From Pelagibacterium lacus (lineage in GTDB: Bacteria > Pseudomonadota > Alphaproteobacteria > Rhizobiales > Devosiaceae), in the NCBI RefSeq assembly GCF_003345525.1, contig NZ_QQNH01000007.1:1-64000 (forward strand): a stretch of DNA of 64,000 nt, in the 5' to 3' direction. A program made the translations under genes and the position numbers. This document shows positions 22,959-33,869 of this stretch, one piece after another (position 1 is the stretch's first letter; each line of letters begins with the position of its first letter). Below the pieces are notes generated by a model. It saw nothing but the letters and a program-made list of their open reading frames with translations, was not told the DNA's origin and did not search any database.

Positions 22959-23510
22959 ATGAACTTCCTGAAGACCACTCTTCTCGCTGCCGCCGCAACG
23001 GTGGCCGTCGCGTCCGCCGCCCAGGCCGCCGACCCGATCATGCCCGTGCCGGTCACCCCGGTCGCTCCGGCTCCGTCCATCTTCGATTGGAACGGCCTCT
23101 ATGCCGGTGTCCGCGTCGGCGTCGAAAACAACACCGCCACCACCGACAGCTATGGCCTCGTGGGTCTCGAAATCGGTGCCAACGCCGCTTTCGACATGTT
23201 CGTCCTCGGTGGCGAGCTGGCCGTCGACTATCTCTTCGCGACCTCTGACTTCGCCTATGTCGAAGGCACCGTCCGCGCCGGTGTGGCCCTGGCCCCCCAA
23301 GTGCTGCTCTACGGCACCGTCGGTTACGGTTCGGACCTCGACAGCGTTGGTTCGGGCGATCACATCCTGGCCGGTCTCGGCGCCGAATTCGCCGTTGCCG
23401 ACAGCGTGTCGCTGGACGCCCGCTATGTCCATGGCTGGGAGCAGGGCAGCGGTTCGGTCAACGCCGGCGACATCCACAAGTTCACCATCGGCGCGAACTT
23501 CCACTTCTAA
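22959..23510 (+). CDS. Outer-membrane beta-barrel protein 2 (paralogue of OMP 1)
   Basis: A 183-residue paralogue: signal peptide (LKTTLLAAAATVAVASAAQAA), Pro-rich linker, FDWNGLYAGVRVG and the same C-terminal HKFTIGANFHF as OMP 1. The DHILAGLGAEFAV and YVHGWEQGSG segments also align with OMP 1, so the pair arose by tandem duplication. It is an outer-membrane protein of the Omp25/RopB type with no defined substrate. The separate leader and terminator imply independent control. Confidence 0.87.
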   Translation: MNFLKTTLLAAAATVAVASAAQAADPIMPVPVTPVAPAPSIFDWNGLYAGVRVGVENNTATTDSYGLVGLEIGANAAFDMFVLGGELAVDYLFATSDFAYVEGTVRAGVALAPQVLLYGTVGYGSDLDSVGSGDHILAGLGAEFAVADSVSLDARYVHGWEQGSGSVNAGDIHKFTIGANFHF

Positions 23511-23561
23511 GATCGGACTTCGGCCAATCGGGGGTGCGGCCGAATTTGAACGATCTCAAGG

Positions 23562-23590
23562 GCGGCTCCGCATTGCGGGGCCGCTTTTTT
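23562..23590 (+). terminator. Rho-independent terminator of OMP gene 2
   Basis: GCGGCTCCGC pairs with GCGGGGCCGC (one G-T pair, loop ATT) followed by six T. Confidence 0.88.
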
Positions 23591-23707
23591 ATGCGCCGCC
23601 GATGGGCGCAATTTTAGTAAAGTCTTATCCACGTTGGTAAGCTTCGCTTGAGCTCGCACGGCTTGGGCCAATAATGGGCGTCAATTAACCTTAATGGAGT
23701 GACGTTC

Positions 23708-24211
23708 ATGTGGGCAGCTACGCGCATCGCGGCAGTCGTCGTCGCGGCCGCAGGCTTGACGTTCCCGGCGGCCGCCCAGGATTATGGGCCATATGGCTAT
23801 GGCGGCACGGGCTATGGGTTCGACTGGAACGGGTTTTACGCCGGCGTCTATGGCGGCGGCGTTCCGCTCGGGACGACATCGGCCAGTGCGGGCATCTTCA
23901 CCGGCGTCAATGTCGCCATCGACAGCGCGGTGTTCGGCGTCGAAGCCCAGCTCGGGGCGGACTTTGCGGCGTCCCCCAGCCTCGATGCCCTGATCCTGGG
24001 CAAGGGCGGCATGTCGTTCGGGCAGGCGCTGGCTTACGCGACGGCCGGTACGGGCCTCGTCTCGGGGTCCATGGGCTACGCCTTGGGCGGCGGTGTCGAA
24101 TACGGCATGACCGACTATCTCACCGTGCGCGGCGAAGCCCTGGGCACCGGCAAATGGGGGGCAGGGATGAACGATCTGAGGCTGGCCGCCGGCCTTGCCC
24201 TGCACCTCTAG
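23708..24211 (+). CDS. Outer-membrane beta-barrel protein 3 (divergent paralogue)
   Basis: A 167-residue protein with a signal peptide (RIAAVVVAAAGLTFPAAAQ), a Gly/Tyr-rich linker (DYGPYGYGGTGYG) and then FDWNGFYAGVYGGG, the family's first-strand motif. It is more diverged than OMP 1 and 2 and ends LRLAAGLALHL rather than in Phe, which would weaken the BamA signal. The start is the ATG eight bases after GGAG; a GTG three codons upstream is also open. The 50-bp palindromic element follows its stop codon directly. Confidence 0.78.
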   Translation: MWAATRIAAVVVAAAGLTFPAAAQDYGPYGYGGTGYGFDWNGFYAGVYGGGVPLGTTSASAGIFTGVNVAIDSAVFGVEAQLGADFAASPSLDALILGKGGMSFGQALAYATAGTGLVSGSMGYALGGGVEYGMTDYLTVRGEALGTGKWGAGMNDLRLAAGLALHL

Positions 24212-24260
24212 AGTGTTTCCAGGATAAGTGGGCACCACTTATCCGGTTCGGAAACGCGAC
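24211..24260 (+). repeat. 50-bp palindromic element, copy 2
   Basis: Identical over 50 bp to the complement of 3145-3194. It begins at the last base of the OMP 3 stop codon and is in the same orientation relative to the upstream gene as copy 1. See copy 1 for the stem structure. Confidence 0.85.
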
Positions 24261-24397
24261 AAAACAAGGACTTCGGGCAAAAGTGAACACCGCTCGGAGG
24301 CGCGGCGCGCATCCGGACCGTCGCTTCTGATTCCATTGTGACGGCAGCGCCCGCCGGCGGGCCGGGATCACGGGCATGTGTTGTGGCGAAAGAGAGC

Positions 24398-24437
24398 AGG
24401 GGCCGGGTGCGTATCGGTGCGCGCCAGGCCCCTTTTT
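24398..24437 (+). terminator. Terminator-like hairpin before the nuo operon
   Basis: AGGGGCC pairs with GGCCCCT across a 22-base loop that can fold further, followed by TTTT. It probably insulates nuo from the OMP 3 transcript. The remaining 210 bases to nuoA (24438-24646) should contain the nuo promoter, but I see no clear -35/-10 pair. Confidence 0.65.
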
Positions 24438-24646
24438 CGTCGAAATCGGCGCGGATAACTGGTGGTTGTTCGATATCCTGGGAGCAGGTCGCAGACAGCC
24501 TGCTTACCTGAGCGGATCAGTCATGTTTATGCCCCCTTGAAACCACGGGGGGGCTGGTTTAAGCCCTGTCCCGACTCTTGGACCCGCGCCTCGCCGCGAG
24601 TCCTCTCGCCCGGCAACCATCGGGCCGAACAAGGCATGGCTGTCTT

Positions 24647-25012
24647 ATGAACCAACTGCTCAGCGACTATCTGCCCATTCTGATTTTTGTCGGTCTGGCC
24701 GGTGTGATCGGCCTGGCGCTGCTCGTCGCTCCCTTCCTCATCGCCATCCGGCGTCCCGATCCTGAAAAAGTCTCGGCATTCGAATGCGGGTTCGAGCCCT
24801 TCGAGGATTCGCGGATGAAGTTCGACGTCAGATTCTATCTGGTGGCGATCCTCTTCATCATTTTCGATCTGGAAGTGGCCTTCCTGTTCCCCTGGGCCGT
24901 GGCGTTCGGGGAGCTGGGTTGGTACGGCTTCTGGTCCATGACGGTGTTTCTGGGCATCCTCACCATCGGCTTCATCTATGAATGGCGTAAGGGAGCACTC
25001 GAATGGGATTGA
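24647..25012 (+). CDS. nuoA: NADH-quinone oxidoreductase subunit A
   Basis: A 121-residue membrane subunit of complex I with three transmembrane helices. The conserved loop [20 protein letters not shown] and [20 protein letters not shown] are diagnostic. The start is the ATG giving a normal N-terminus ([12 protein letters not shown]); a 23-codon upstream extension is open but unsupported. It opens the nuo operon and overlaps nuoB by 10 bases. Confidence 0.97.
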   Translation: MNQLLSDYLPILIFVGLAGVIGLALLVAPFLIAIRRPDPEKVSAFECGFEPFEDSRMKFDVRFYLVAILFIIFDLEVAFLFPWAVAFGELGWYGFWSMTVFLGILTIGFIYEWRKGALEWD

Positions 25013-25581
25013 GTCAGTCTGGCCCTCTCGTCGCCCCTGCACCAGTGGGCGCCGTCGATTCCGCGACCGGCTTGCCGATCGGCGCCACCGACCCGTATTT
25101 CGTCGACGTCAACAACCAGCTTGCCGACAAGGGTTTTCTGGTCACGGCGACCGACGAGCTTATCAACTGGGCCCGCACGGGGTCCCTGATGTGGATGCAG
25201 ACCGGTCTGGCCTGCTGCGCCGTCGAGATGATGCAGATGTCGATGCCGCGCTATGACATCGAGCGCTTCGGAACCGCGCCGCGTGCCTCCCCGCGGACGT
25301 CCGACGTCCTGATCGTCGCCGGCACGCTGACCAACAAGATGGCCCCGGCATTGCGCAAGGTTTACGATCAGATGCCGGAACCGCGCTACGTCATTTCCAT
25401 GGGCAGCTGTGCCAATGGAGGCGGTTACTATCACTATTCCTATTCCGTGGTGCGTGGTTGCGACCGCATCTTGCCGGTCGATGTCTATGTGCCCGGCTGC
25501 CCGCCGACCGCCGAAGCGCTTCTGTACGGCATCCTGCTCCTGCAGAAGAAAATCCGGCGAACCGGCACCATCGAGCGATAA
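25003..25581 (+). CDS. nuoB: NADH-quinone oxidoreductase subunit B (N2 cluster)
   Basis: A 192-residue peripheral-arm subunit carrying cluster N2, the last iron-sulfur centre before quinone. The tandem cysteines are in [13 protein letters not shown], the others in [18 protein letters not shown] and [15 protein letters not shown]. The N-terminal 30 residues are longer than in E. coli, as usual in alphaproteobacteria. It overlaps nuoA and lies 10 bases before nuoC. Confidence 0.98.
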   Translation: MGLSQSGPLVAPAPVGAVDSATGLPIGATDPYFVDVNNQLADKGFLVTATDELINWARTGSLMWMQTGLACCAVEMMQMSMPRYDIERFGTAPRASPRTSDVLIVAGTLTNKMAPALRKVYDQMPEPRYVISMGSCANGGGYYHYSYSVVRGCDRILPVDVYVPGCPPTAEALLYGILLLQKKIRRTGTIER

Positions 25582-25591
25582 GGCCCAAGAG

Positions 25592-26194
25592 ATGGACAAC
25601 GCTCTTTCCGAACTCGGCGAGTATATTGCGCTCAAGCTGGGTGAAGCGGTCGACGGGTTCAACGTCGCCTATGGCGAATTGACTCTCGATGCCAAGCCTG
25701 ATGCGATCGTCAATGTCATGCGCGTATTGCGGGACGATCCCCGCTGTCAGTTCGTATGCTTCATCGATGCATGTGGCGTGGACTATCCCGACAGGGCACA
25801 GCGCTTCGACATTGTCTACCACCTGCTCAGCCCCACCCAGAACACGCGTATTCGCGTGCGCATCGTAACCGATGAAATGACGCCGGTACCCTCGATCTGC
25901 GGCGTCTTCTCCGGCGCGGACTGGTTCGAGCGCGAGGCGTATGACCTTTATGGAATCCTGTTCTCCGGTCATCCTGATCTGCGCCGTATCCTCACCGATT
26001 ACGGTTTTGACGGCCATCCGCTGCGCAAGGATTTCCCGCTGACGGGCTTTGTCGAAGTCCGTTACGACAATGAGCGGCAGCGCGTGGTCTACGAGCCGGT
26101 CCAACTCGCTCAGGAGTTCCGGAATTTCGATTATCTCTCGCCCTGGGAAGGCACGGACTATGTGTTGCCGGGCGATGAAAAGGCCAAGCAATGA
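25592..26194 (+). CDS. nuoC: NADH-quinone oxidoreductase subunit C (30 kDa)
   Basis: A 200-residue hydrophilic subunit that packs against NuoD near the quinone pocket. [20 protein letters not shown] and [20 protein letters not shown] are the 30-kDa family signature. NuoC and NuoD are separate genes here, unlike the fused E. coli protein. The start is the ATG after CAAGAG; it overlaps nuoD by four bases. Confidence 0.98.
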   Translation: MDNALSELGEYIALKLGEAVDGFNVAYGELTLDAKPDAIVNVMRVLRDDPRCQFVCFIDACGVDYPDRAQRFDIVYHLLSPTQNTRIRVRIVTDEMTPVPSICGVFSGADWFEREAYDLYGILFSGHPDLRRILTDYGFDGHPLRKDFPLTGFVEVRYDNERQRVVYEPVQLAQEFRNFDYLSPWEGTDYVLPGDEKAKQ

Positions 26195-27393
26195 CGCAAG
26201 CTGTTTCTGAAGTCGACGTCAGGACCTTCACAGTCAATTTTGGTCCTGTGCACCCTTCGGCGCACGGGGTTCTGCGTCTGGTGCTCGAACTCGACGGCGA
26301 GATCGTCGAGCGCGTCGACCCCCATATCGGACTGCTGCACCGCGGCACCGAAAAGCTGATCGAGCATAAGACATACCTCCAGGCGGTGCCTTATTTCGAC
26401 CGGCTCGATTATGTCGCTCCGATGAATCAGGAACATGCCTTCGCGCTCGCCGTCGAAAAGCTGTTGGGCATCACCGTTCCCATGCGCGGCCAGTTGATCC
26501 GCGTGCTGTTCTCCGAAATCGGGCGCATTTCCAACCACATTCTCAACGTCACGACCCAGGCCATGGACATCGGTGCGTTGACGCCGCCGCTCTGGGGGCT
26601 GGAGCAGCGCGAAAGCCTCATGATATTTTATGAGCGCGCATCGGGCTCGCGCATGCACGCGGCCTATTTCCGTCCCGGCGGCGTGCATCAGGACCTGCCG
26701 CAGGATATGATCGACGACATCGGCACGTTTTGCGGCACGTTTCTCAAGGCACTCGACGATATCGATGCGCTGCTGACCGAAAATCGCATCTTCAAACAGC
26801 GCAATGCCGATATCGGGGTCGTGACTGCCGACGAGGTTTGGGCGCGCGGTTTCTCCGGCGTCATGGTGCGCGGTTCGGGCATTGCGTGGGATCTGCGCAA
26901 GAGCCAGCCCTATGAGTGCTATGACCGTTTCGATTTCGACATTCCGGTCGGCAAGCACGGCGATTGCTATGACCGCTATCTCGTGCGCATGGAAGAGATG
27001 CGCCAGTCGGTTCACATCATCCGCCAGTGCATCGATCTGCTCAATTCGCCGGAGGGCAAGGGCCCGGTTTCGACAACCGACGGCAAGATCGCGCCGCCCA
27101 GGCGAGCCGAAATGAAGCGCTCGATGGAAGCGCTGATCCATCATTTCAAGCTCTACACCGAGGGCTATCGCGTGCCGGCGGGTGAAGTTTACGCCGCGGT
27201 CGAAGCGCCCAAGGGCGAGTTCGGCGTCTATCTGGTATCGGACGGCAGCAACAAGCCGTATCGCTGCAAGATACGCGCGCCAGGTTTCGCGCACCTCCAG
27301 GCCATGGATGTGCTCACTCGGGGGCATATGCTGGCCGACGTGGCCGCTATTCTTGGCTCCCTCGACATCGTGTTCGGAGAGGTTGATCGCTGA
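26191..27393 (+). CDS. nuoD: NADH-quinone oxidoreductase subunit D (49 kDa)
   Basis: A 400-residue subunit that forms much of the quinone-binding cavity with Nuo[21 protein letters not shown] near the N-terminus contains the quinone-site His, and [19 protein letters not shown] and the C-terminal [12 protein letters not shown]-type ending (here [12 protein letters not shown]) are typical. Length matches alphaproteobacterial and mitochondrial 49-kDa subunits. Start and stop overlap nuoC and nuoE. Confidence 0.98.
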   Translation: MTQAVSEVDVRTFTVNFGPVHPSAHGVLRLVLELDGEIVERVDPHIGLLHRGTEKLIEHKTYLQAVPYFDRLDYVAPMNQEHAFALAVEKLLGITVPMRGQLIRVLFSEIGRISNHILNVTTQAMDIGALTPPLWGLEQRESLMIFYERASGSRMHAAYFRPGGVHQDLPQDMIDDIGTFCGTFLKALDDIDALLTENRIFKQRNADIGVVTADEVWARGFSGVMVRGSGIAWDLRKSQPYECYDRFDFDIPVGKHGDCYDRYLVRMEEMRQSVHIIRQCIDLLNSPEGKGPVSTTDGKIAPPRRAEMKRSMEALIHHFKLYTEGYRVPAGEVYAAVEAPKGEFGVYLVSDGSNKPYRCKIRAPGFAHLQAMDVLTRGHMLADVAAILGSLDIVFGEVDR

Positions 27394-28598
27394 TGAGCGT
27401 GCGTCGCCTTGCAGATGAGAGCGTCCAACCCGCCAGCTTCGCGTTTTCCGAGGAGAACGCGGCCTGGGCGGAAAAGCGCATCGCCATGTATCCAGAAGGC
27501 CGCCAGCAATCGGCGGTCATCCCGCTGCTGATGCGGGCGCAGGAGCAGGATGGCTGGGTATCGCGGGCGACGATCGAGTCGGTCGCCGACATGCTCGGCA
27601 TGCCCTATATCCGCGTTCTGGAAGTGGCGACCTTCTACAGCCAGTTCCAGCTCCAGCCGGTAGGAACGCGCGCCCATATCCAGGTCTGCGGCACGACCCC
27701 CTGCATGCTGCGCGGGGCCGAGGACATCCGCGCCGTGTGTCAGAAGCACATCCACCCCGAGCCCCATCACCTCAATGAAGAGGGGACGATGAGCTGGGAG
27801 GAGGTCGAATGCGCCGGCGCCTGCGTCAACGCCCCCATGGTGACCATCGGCTTCGACACCTATGAAGACCTGACCCCGCAGCGCTTCGAGGAAATCCTTG
27901 TCGCCTTCCGCGACGGCAAGGGCGACACCATCGCGCCCGGCCCGCAGAACGGGCGGCGCTTCTCGGCCCCGGTCGAAGGCCGGACGACGCTGCTCGAAGA
28001 CCCCAGGCCGCGCCACGCCGCCCCCGAGAGCGGCCCGGTGGAGGGCGATGCCGATGCGACTGCGCCCGGCCGCAAGCGCGAGGTGACCGAAGAGGCTGCC
28101 CCCGCCATCAAGGGGCCCTCGGAAGACGGCAAGGTTTCGCAGGCCGAGGCGGAAGCCGAGCACCGCAAGGCGGCCGGACCTGCCACGCGCAAGCCGTCGC
28201 AAGCCGGACGGGAAGGGGCCACCGGCGCGGAATCGCCCGCGATCGAAAAGACCGCCAGCAAGACCGGCGAGAAGACCAAGACCACCGGCCGCAGCGCTGA
28301 TGAGATCCGGACGCCCGAGGCCGGCGACGCGCCCATGTTCGCGCGGCCGGAGGGCGTGCCCGACGATCTCAAGCTCATTTCCGGGATCGGGCCGGGGATC
28401 GAGGCCAAGCTCAACGCCCTGGGCATCACGCAATACGCCCAGATCGCTGGCCTTTCCGCCACGGACCGGGAACGGGTCGAGGCCGTGCTCAATTTCAGGG
28501 GCCGCATGGACCGCGACAACTGGGCCGGCCAGGCCAAGGCGCTCGCCGAGGGCGGGGTCGATGGATATGTCCGCGTCTTCGGCAAGAAGCCGCGATAG
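27393..28598 (+). CDS. nuoE: NADH-quinone oxidoreductase subunit E with long C-terminal extension
   Basis: A 401-residue protein. The first ~170 residues are the thioredoxin-like [2Fe-2S] (N1a) subunit with ligands in [15 protein letters not shown] and [13 protein letters not shown]. The remainder is a low-complexity charged linker (about residues 180-310) and then a helix-hairpin-helix-like module ([39 protein letters not shown]). Similar extensions are known on rhizobial NuoE proteins; their role is undefined. The ATG overlaps the nuoD stop by one base. Confidence 0.96.
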   Translation: MSVRRLADESVQPASFAFSEENAAWAEKRIAMYPEGRQQSAVIPLLMRAQEQDGWVSRATIESVADMLGMPYIRVLEVATFYSQFQLQPVGTRAHIQVCGTTPCMLRGAEDIRAVCQKHIHPEPHHLNEEGTMSWEEVECAGACVNAPMVTIGFDTYEDLTPQRFEEILVAFRDGKGDTIAPGPQNGRRFSAPVEGRTTLLEDPRPRHAAPESGPVEGDADATAPGRKREVTEEAAPAIKGPSEDGKVSQAEAEAEHRKAAGPATRKPSQAGREGATGAESPAIEKTASKTGEKTKTTGRSADEIRTPEAGDAPMFARPEGVPDDLKLISGIGPGIEAKLNALGITQYAQIAGLSATDRERVEAVLNFRGRMDRDNWAGQAKALAEGGVDGYVRVFGKKPR

Positions 28599-28610
28599 GG
28601 GATTTGAACG

Positions 28611-29918
28611 ATGCTGAGCGATCAAGACCGCATTTTCACAAATCTCTACGGCCAGAACGATTGGGGCCTCGAAGGAGCGCGCAAGCGCGGCTCCTGGCAC
28701 GGCACCAAGGACTTGCTCGACAAGGGACGGGACTGGCTGACCAATGAGGTCAAGGCCTCCGGCCTGCGCGGGCGTGGCGGCGCGGGCTTCTCGACCGGCC
28801 TCAAATGGTCGTTCATGCCCAAGGTCAATGACGGGCGTCCGCATTATCTCGTGGTCAACGCCGACGAATCCGAGCCGGGCACCTGCAAGGACCGCGAAAT
28901 CCTGCGGCACGATCCCCATCACCTGATCGAGGGGTGCCTGATCGCCGGGCGCGCCATGGATGCCCATGCCGCCTATATCTATGTGCGCGGCGAATTCATG
29001 CGCGAGCGCCACCGGCTCGAAGCCGCCGTGCAGCAGGCCTATGACGCGCGGCTGATCGGCAAGAACAATATCCATGGCTGGGATTTCGACGTCATCGTCC
29101 ACCATGGGGCCGGCGCCTATATCTGCGGCGAGGAAACCGCCCTGCTGGAATCGCTCGAGGGCAAGAAGGGCCAGCCCCGCCTCAAGCCGCCGTTCCCGGC
29201 CGGCATGGGCCTTTATGGCTGCCCGACCACGGTCAACAATGTCGAATCCATCGCCGTGGTGCCGGAAATCCTGCGGCGCGGCGCGGCCTGGTTCGCCGGC
29301 CTCGGGCGGGAGAACAACACCGGCACCAAGCTGTTCTGCGTTTCCGGACACGTCAACCAGCCCGCGACCTTCGAGGAAGAGATGGGCACGCCCTTCGAGA
29401 CGCTGATCGAAAAGCATTGCGGCGGCATTCGCGGCGGCTGGGACAATCTGCTCGCGGTGATCCCGGGCGGTTCCTCGGTCCCTTGCGTCCCCGGCGAGAC
29501 CATCCGCTCGGCGCATATGGATTTCGACGGCCTGCGCGAAGTGGGCTCCTCGCTGGGCACGGCGGCGGTGATTGTCATGGACAAGTCCACCGACATCATC
29601 AAGGCCATCTGGCGCCTGTCGGCCTTCTACAAGCACGAAAGCTGCGGCCAGTGCACGCCCTGCCGCGAAGGCACCGGCTGGATGATGCGGGTGATGGAGC
29701 GCATGGTGCGCGGCGAAGCGCAAAAGCGCGAGATCGACATGCTGTTCGCCGTGACCAAGCAGGTCGAAGGGCACACCATCTGCGCGCTCGGCGACGCGGC
29801 GGCCTGGCCGATCCAGGGCCTGATCAAGAATTTCCGCCACGTGATCGAAGAGCGGATCGACGCTTATACCTACAAGTCCACCTCGGACGGCGCCGTGCCG
29901 TCCGTCGCGGCGGAGTGA
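28611..29918 (+). CDS. nuoF: NADH-quinone oxidoreductase subunit F (NADH/FMN site)
   Basis: A 435-residue subunit that binds NADH, FMN and cluster N3. [16 protein letters not shown] is the NADH/FMN glycine-rich loop, [17 protein letters not shown] and [15 protein letters not shown] follow, and [16 protein letters not shown] holds three of the [4Fe-4S] cysteines, with a fourth in [14 protein letters not shown]. Length is typical. It is followed six bases later by a small non-nuo coiled-coil gene. Confidence 0.98.
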   Translation: MLSDQDRIFTNLYGQNDWGLEGARKRGSWHGTKDLLDKGRDWLTNEVKASGLRGRGGAGFSTGLKWSFMPKVNDGRPHYLVVNADESEPGTCKDREILRHDPHHLIEGCLIAGRAMDAHAAYIYVRGEFMRERHRLEAAVQQAYDARLIGKNNIHGWDFDVIVHHGAGAYICGEETALLESLEGKKGQPRLKPPFPAGMGLYGCPTTVNNVESIAVVPEILRRGAAWFAGLGRENNTGTKLFCVSGHVNQPATFEEEMGTPFETLIEKHCGGIRGGWDNLLAVIPGGSSVPCVPGETIRSAHMDFDGLREVGSSLGTAAVIVMDKSTDIIKAIWRLSAFYKHESCGQCTPCREGTGWMMRVMERMVRGEAQKREIDMLFAVTKQVEGHTICALGDAAAWPIQGLIKNFRHVIEERIDAYTYKSTSDGAVPSVAAE

Positions 29919-29924
29919 GGCGAC

Positions 29925-30155
29925 ATGGCCGACGAACCTCAGAACCTTGTTCTGGAAATGCTGCGACGCATCGATGATCGGTTGACGCGAATCGACCAGC
30001 GGCTCGATCACATCGAGTTCGATATGCATGAGATAAAGGTACGTATGACCGCTCAGGAAGAGCGCATGAGCAGTCTCGACCGCCGCATGGACAGATTGGA
30101 AGACCGGATAGCTCGGATCGAGAAGCGTATCGATCTGGTGGGAGCCGGGGAGTAA
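29925..30155 (+). CDS. Small coiled-coil protein inserted between nuoF and nuoG
   Basis: A 76-residue hydrophilic protein that is almost one continuous heptad-repeat helix: [54 protein letters not shown]. Spacing is 6 bases after nuoF and 4 before nuoG, with no promoter room, so it is co-translated with complex I. No catalytic motif or membrane segment is present. Similar short coiled-coil ORFs occur elsewhere in rhizobial genomes, sometimes near toxin-antitoxin genes; a link to complex I assembly is possible but unproven. Confidence 0.8.
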   Translation: MADEPQNLVLEMLRRIDDRLTRIDQRLDHIEFDMHEIKVRMTAQEERMSSLDRRMDRLEDRIARIEKRIDLVGAGE

Positions 30156-30159
30156 ACCG

Positions 30160-32253
30160 ATGGCGCAAATCAAGGTCGATGGCGAGCTGATCGAAGTTCC
30201 CGATCACTTCACGCTGATGCAGGCCGCCGAGGCGGCGGGCGCGGAAATCCCGCGCTTCTGCTATCATGAGCGTCTGTCGGTGGCGGGCAATTGCCGCATG
30301 TGCCTCGTCGAGGTGAAGGGCGGGCCTCCAAAGCCCCAGGCGAGCTGCGCCATGAGCGTGCGCGACCTGCGCCCCGGCCCCAATGGCGAGCCGCCGGAAA
30401 TGTTCACCAACACGCCCATGGTCAAGAAGGCCCGCGAAGGCGTGATGGAATTCCTGCTGATCAACCATCCGCTCGATTGCCCCATCTGCGACCAGGGCGG
30501 CGAATGCGACCTGCAGGACCAGGCCATGGCCTATGGTGTCGACAGCTCGCGCTTCTGGGAGAACAAGCGCGCCGTCGAGGACAAGTATATGGGGCCGCTG
30601 GTCAAGACGGTGATGACCCGCTGCATCCAATGCACCCGCTGCGTGCGCTTCATCACAGAAGTGGGGGGCACTGCCGAGCTCGGCGCCACCGGGCGCGGCG
30701 AGGACATGGAGATCACCACCTATCTCGAAAAGGCGCTGACCAGCGAATTGCAGGGCAACGTCATCGATTTGTGTCCGGTTGGGGCGCTGACCTCCAAGCC
30801 CTATGCCTTCCAGGCGCGCCCGTGGGAGTTGAACAAGACCGAATCCATCGACGTCATGGACGCCATCGGCTCCAATATCCGCGTCGACGCGCGCGGCAAG
30901 GAAGTCATGCGCATCCTGCCGCGCATCCATGAAGGCGTGAACGAGGAATGGATTTCCGACAAGACGCGCTTCGTCTGGGACGGGCTGCGCACCCAGCGCC
31001 TCGACCGCCCCTATGTCCGCAAGGGCCGGAAGCTGCAGGCCGTCAATTGGGGTGAGGCCTTCGCCGCCATCGCGGCGCTGCTCAAGGATGCCGACCCCAA
31101 GCGTATCGGCGCCATTGCCGGCGATCTGGCGGGGGTCGAGGAGCTCTATGCGCTCAAGGCCCTGATGACCGGGCTCGGCTCGCCCAATATCGACGCGCGT
31201 CCGGCCGGTTCGGCGCTGGACCCGAAAAAGGGCAGGGCATCCTATCTCTTCAACCCGACCATTGCGGGCATCGAACAGGCCGACGCCATCCTCATCATTG
31301 GCGCCAATCCGCGCCGGGAAGCGAGTGTGCTCAACGCCCGCATCCGCAAGGCCTGGCGCGCCGGCGATGTCGCCATCGGCCTTGTCGGGGAAGCGGCGGA
31401 CCTGACATATGATTACGCTTATCTTGGCGCCGGCATCGATACGCTGGTCGATCTCGCTGCGGGCCGCAACGATTTCGCCAAAGTGCTGGCCGCGGCCGAG
31501 CGCCCGATGATCATCCTCGGCGAAGGCGCGGTGACCGGCGCTTCGGCCAAGGACGTGCTGGCGCTGGCCGCACAGGTCGCGGTTTCGGCCGGTGCGCTGG
31601 CCGAGGGCTGGAACGGCTTTGCCGTGCTGCACAATGGCGCGTCCCGCGTCGGTGCGCTCGATATCGGCTTCGTCCCCGGACGCGGCGGGCTGGACACCGC
31701 CGGCATGATCAAGGCGGCCGGTTCGGGCAAGCTCGACGTGCTGTTCGTGCTCGGCGCCGACGAGATCGAGATGGCCGGACTGGGCGATACTCAGGTCATC
31801 TATATCGGCAGCCATGGCGACCGCGGCGCCCATCGCGCCGACGTCATCCTGCCCGGCGCCGCCTATACGGAAAAGTCCGCCACTTACGTCAATACCGAGG
31901 GCCGGGTGCAGATGACCAACCGGGCGGTGTTCCCTCCCGGCGAGGCCAAGGAAGACTGGGCGATTTTCCGGGCGCTGTCGGGGGTGCTGGGCGCGGCTTT
32001 GCCCTTCGATTCCCTCAGTGGCTTGCGCGCCGAGCTCTATGGGCGCCATCCGCATCTGTCGCGGATCGATGCCATCGAGCCCGGCAAGGCCGCCGACATC
32101 AGGGCCCTGGCCGGCGATACGGCGCCCAAGGCCTCCTACGGGCTCGTCTCCCCGGTCGCCGATTTCTATCTCACCAACCCGATCGCGCGCGCCTCGGCCG
32201 TCATGGCCGAATGTTCGCAGATGATGTCGGGACTCAAAGAGGCCGCAGAGTAA
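30160..32253 (+). CDS. nuoG: NADH-quinone oxidoreductase subunit G (75 kDa)
   Basis: A 697-residue iron-sulfur subunit. The N-terminal [2Fe-2S] domain has [40 protein letters not shown] gives N5/N4-type ligands, and [19 protein letters not shown] continues them. The long C-terminal part is the inactive molybdopterin-oxidoreductase domain, with [20 protein letters not shown]. It passes electrons from NuoE/F toward NuoI and NuoB. It lies 4 bases after the coiled-coil gene and 9 before nuoH. Confidence 0.98.
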   Translation: MAQIKVDGELIEVPDHFTLMQAAEAAGAEIPRFCYHERLSVAGNCRMCLVEVKGGPPKPQASCAMSVRDLRPGPNGEPPEMFTNTPMVKKAREGVMEFLLINHPLDCPICDQGGECDLQDQAMAYGVDSSRFWENKRAVEDKYMGPLVKTVMTRCIQCTRCVRFITEVGGTAELGATGRGEDMEITTYLEKALTSELQGNVIDLCPVGALTSKPYAFQARPWELNKTESIDVMDAIGSNIRVDARGKEVMRILPRIHEGVNEEWISDKTRFVWDGLRTQRLDRPYVRKGRKLQAVNWGEAFAAIAALLKDADPKRIGAIAGDLAGVEELYALKALMTGLGSPNIDARPAGSALDPKKGRASYLFNPTIAGIEQADAILIIGANPRREASVLNARIRKAWRAGDVAIGLVGEAADLTYDYAYLGAGIDTLVDLAAGRNDFAKVLAAAERPMIILGEGAVTGASAKDVLALAAQVAVSAGALAEGWNGFAVLHNGASRVGALDIGFVPGRGGLDTAGMIKAAGSGKLDVLFVLGADEIEMAGLGDTQVIYIGSHGDRGAHRADVILPGAAYTEKSATYVNTEGRVQMTNRAVFPPGEAKEDWAIFRALSGVLGAALPFDSLSGLRAELYGRHPHLSRIDAIEPGKAADIRALAGDTAPKASYGLVSPVADFYLTNPIARASAVMAECSQMMSGLKEAAE

Positions 32254-32262
32254 GGCAGCGAT

Positions 32263-33360
32263 ATGGATGGGTTTGTTTACGCGCTGGACTATCTCATCGG
32301 GGCCCCGATCCTTGGATTGGGGACCATGGTGGGATTCGTCTGGAAGGCGCTGCTGCTGCTGGTGACCCTCTTGGTCTTCACCGCCTTTATCCTGCTTGCC
32401 GACCGCAAGATCTGGGCCGCCGTGCAGATCCGCCGTGGCCCCAACGTGGTGGGCGCCTTCGGCCTGTTGCAGAGCTTTGCCGACCTCCTGAAATTCGTCT
32501 TCAAGGAGCCGGTGATCCCGGCCGGGGCCGACAAGGCGGTGTTCCTGCTCGCCCCGCTGGTGACCGTGCTGCTGGCGCTTTCCGCCTGGGCCGTGGTGCC
32601 GGTGGCCGAGGGCTGGGCCATGGCCGACATCAATATCGGCATCCTCTATATATTCGCGATCTCCTCGCTCGGCGTCTATGGCATCATCATGGGCGGCTGG
32701 GCGTCGAACTCGAAATACCCCTTCCTCGGGGCGCTGCGCTCGGCGGCGCAGATGGTCTCCTACGAGGTGTCCATCGGCCTCGTGATCATCACCGTGCTGC
32801 TCTGCGTGGGTTCGCTCAACCTGACCCATATCGTGCAGGCGCAGGAGCAGGGGGGGCTGGCCCACATGCTGGGCGTGCCGTGGCTGACCATCCTCAACTG
32901 GTACTGGCTGCCGCTGTTTCCCATGTTCATCGTGTTCTTCATCTCGGCCCTGGCCGAAACCAACCGGCCGCCCTTCGACCTTCCGGAGGCCGAATCCGAG
33001 CTGGTGGCCGGCTTCATGGTGGAATATGGCTCGACGCCGTACATGATGTTCATGCTCGGCGAGTATGTCGCGATCATCCTGATGTGCGCGCTGACCACCA
33101 TCCTGTTCCTGGGCGGCTGGACGGCGCCGATCGACTTGCCGCCCTTCACCTGGATTCCGGGCGTGGTCTGGTTCGTGCTCAAACTCAGCCTGGTCTTTTT
33201 CATGTTCGCCATGGTCAAGGCCATCGTCCCCCGTTACCGCTATGACCAGCTGATGCGGCTGGGCTGGAAAGTCTTCCTGCCGCTCTCGCTCGCCATGGTG
33301 GTCATCGTCGCCGCCGTCCTCCAGCTCACGGGCTGGGGCTGGCATGGCGGCATGGCTTAA
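32263..33360 (+). CDS. nuoH: NADH-quinone oxidoreductase subunit H (ND1)
   Basis: A 365-residue membrane subunit with eight transmembrane helices that links the quinone site to the proton-pumping arm. [20 protein letters not shown] is the ND1 signature loop, [20 protein letters not shown] the second, and [14 protein letters not shown] carries conserved acidic residues. It is in the same run as nuoG and nuoI. Confidence 0.98.
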   Translation: MDGFVYALDYLIGAPILGLGTMVGFVWKALLLLVTLLVFTAFILLADRKIWAAVQIRRGPNVVGAFGLLQSFADLLKFVFKEPVIPAGADKAVFLLAPLVTVLLALSAWAVVPVAEGWAMADINIGILYIFAISSLGVYGIIMGGWASNSKYPFLGALRSAAQMVSYEVSIGLVIITVLLCVGSLNLTHIVQAQEQGGLAHMLGVPWLTILNWYWLPLFPMFIVFFISALAETNRPPFDLPEAESELVAGFMVEYGSTPYMMFMLGEYVAIILMCALTTILFLGGWTAPIDLPPFTWIPGVVWFVLKLSLVFFMFAMVKAIVPRYRYDQLMRLGWKVFLPLSLAMVVIVAAVLQLTGWGWHGGMA

Positions 33361-33371
33361 GGAGAGAACCG

Positions 33372-33860
33372 ATGAAAGCCCTGCGGTTTCTCGATGCAAT
33401 GCTGCTGCGCGAATTCGTGTCGACCATGTTCCTGGCGATGCGCTATTTCTTCGCGCCCAAGCCCACCATCAACTATCCCTTCGAGAAGGGGCCGGTGAGC
33501 CCGCGCTTTCGCGGCGAGCACGCCCTGCGCCGTTATCCCAATGGCGAGGAGCGCTGCATCGCGTGCAAGCTGTGCGAGGCGATCTGCCCGGCCCAGGCCA
33601 TCACCATCGAGGCCGGCCCGCGCCAGAACGACGGCACGCGGCGCACGGTCCGTTACGATATCGACATGGTCAAATGCATCTATTGCGGCTTCTGCCAGGA
33701 AGCCTGCCCGGTCGATGCCATCGTCGAGGGTCCGAACTTCGAATTTGCAACCGAGACGCGCGAGGAACTCTATTTCTCCAAGGAGCGCCTGCTCGCCAAT
33801 GGCGACCGCTGGGAGCGCGAGCTTGCCGCCAACATCGCGCTCGACGCGCCGTACCGCTAG
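33372..33860 (+). CDS. nuoI: NADH-quinone oxidoreductase subunit I (N6a/N6b ferredoxin)
   Basis: A 162-residue ferredoxin-type subunit with two [4Fe-4S] motifs: [18 protein letters not shown] and [18 protein letters not shown]. They form clusters N6a and N6b that pass electrons to N2. The N-terminal helix ([17 protein letters not shown]) anchors it to the membrane arm. It is eleven bases after nuoH. Confidence 0.98.
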   Translation: MKALRFLDAMLLREFVSTMFLAMRYFFAPKPTINYPFEKGPVSPRFRGEHALRRYPNGEERCIACKLCEAICPAQAITIEAGPRQNDGTRRTVRYDIDMVKCIYCGFCQEACPVDAIVEGPNFEFATETREELYFSKERLLANGDRWERELAANIALDAPYR

Positions 33861-33869
33861 GAGCGACAG

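Noticed and set aside
29824-33399. Very long antisense open frame of about 1190 codons opposite nuoG-nuoH
   Set aside because: Typical of GC-rich codon usage; the protein is low-complexity His/Asp/Arg-rich with no motifs, and the sense strand carries certain nuo genes. The same applies opposite nrdJ, rne and nuoL.
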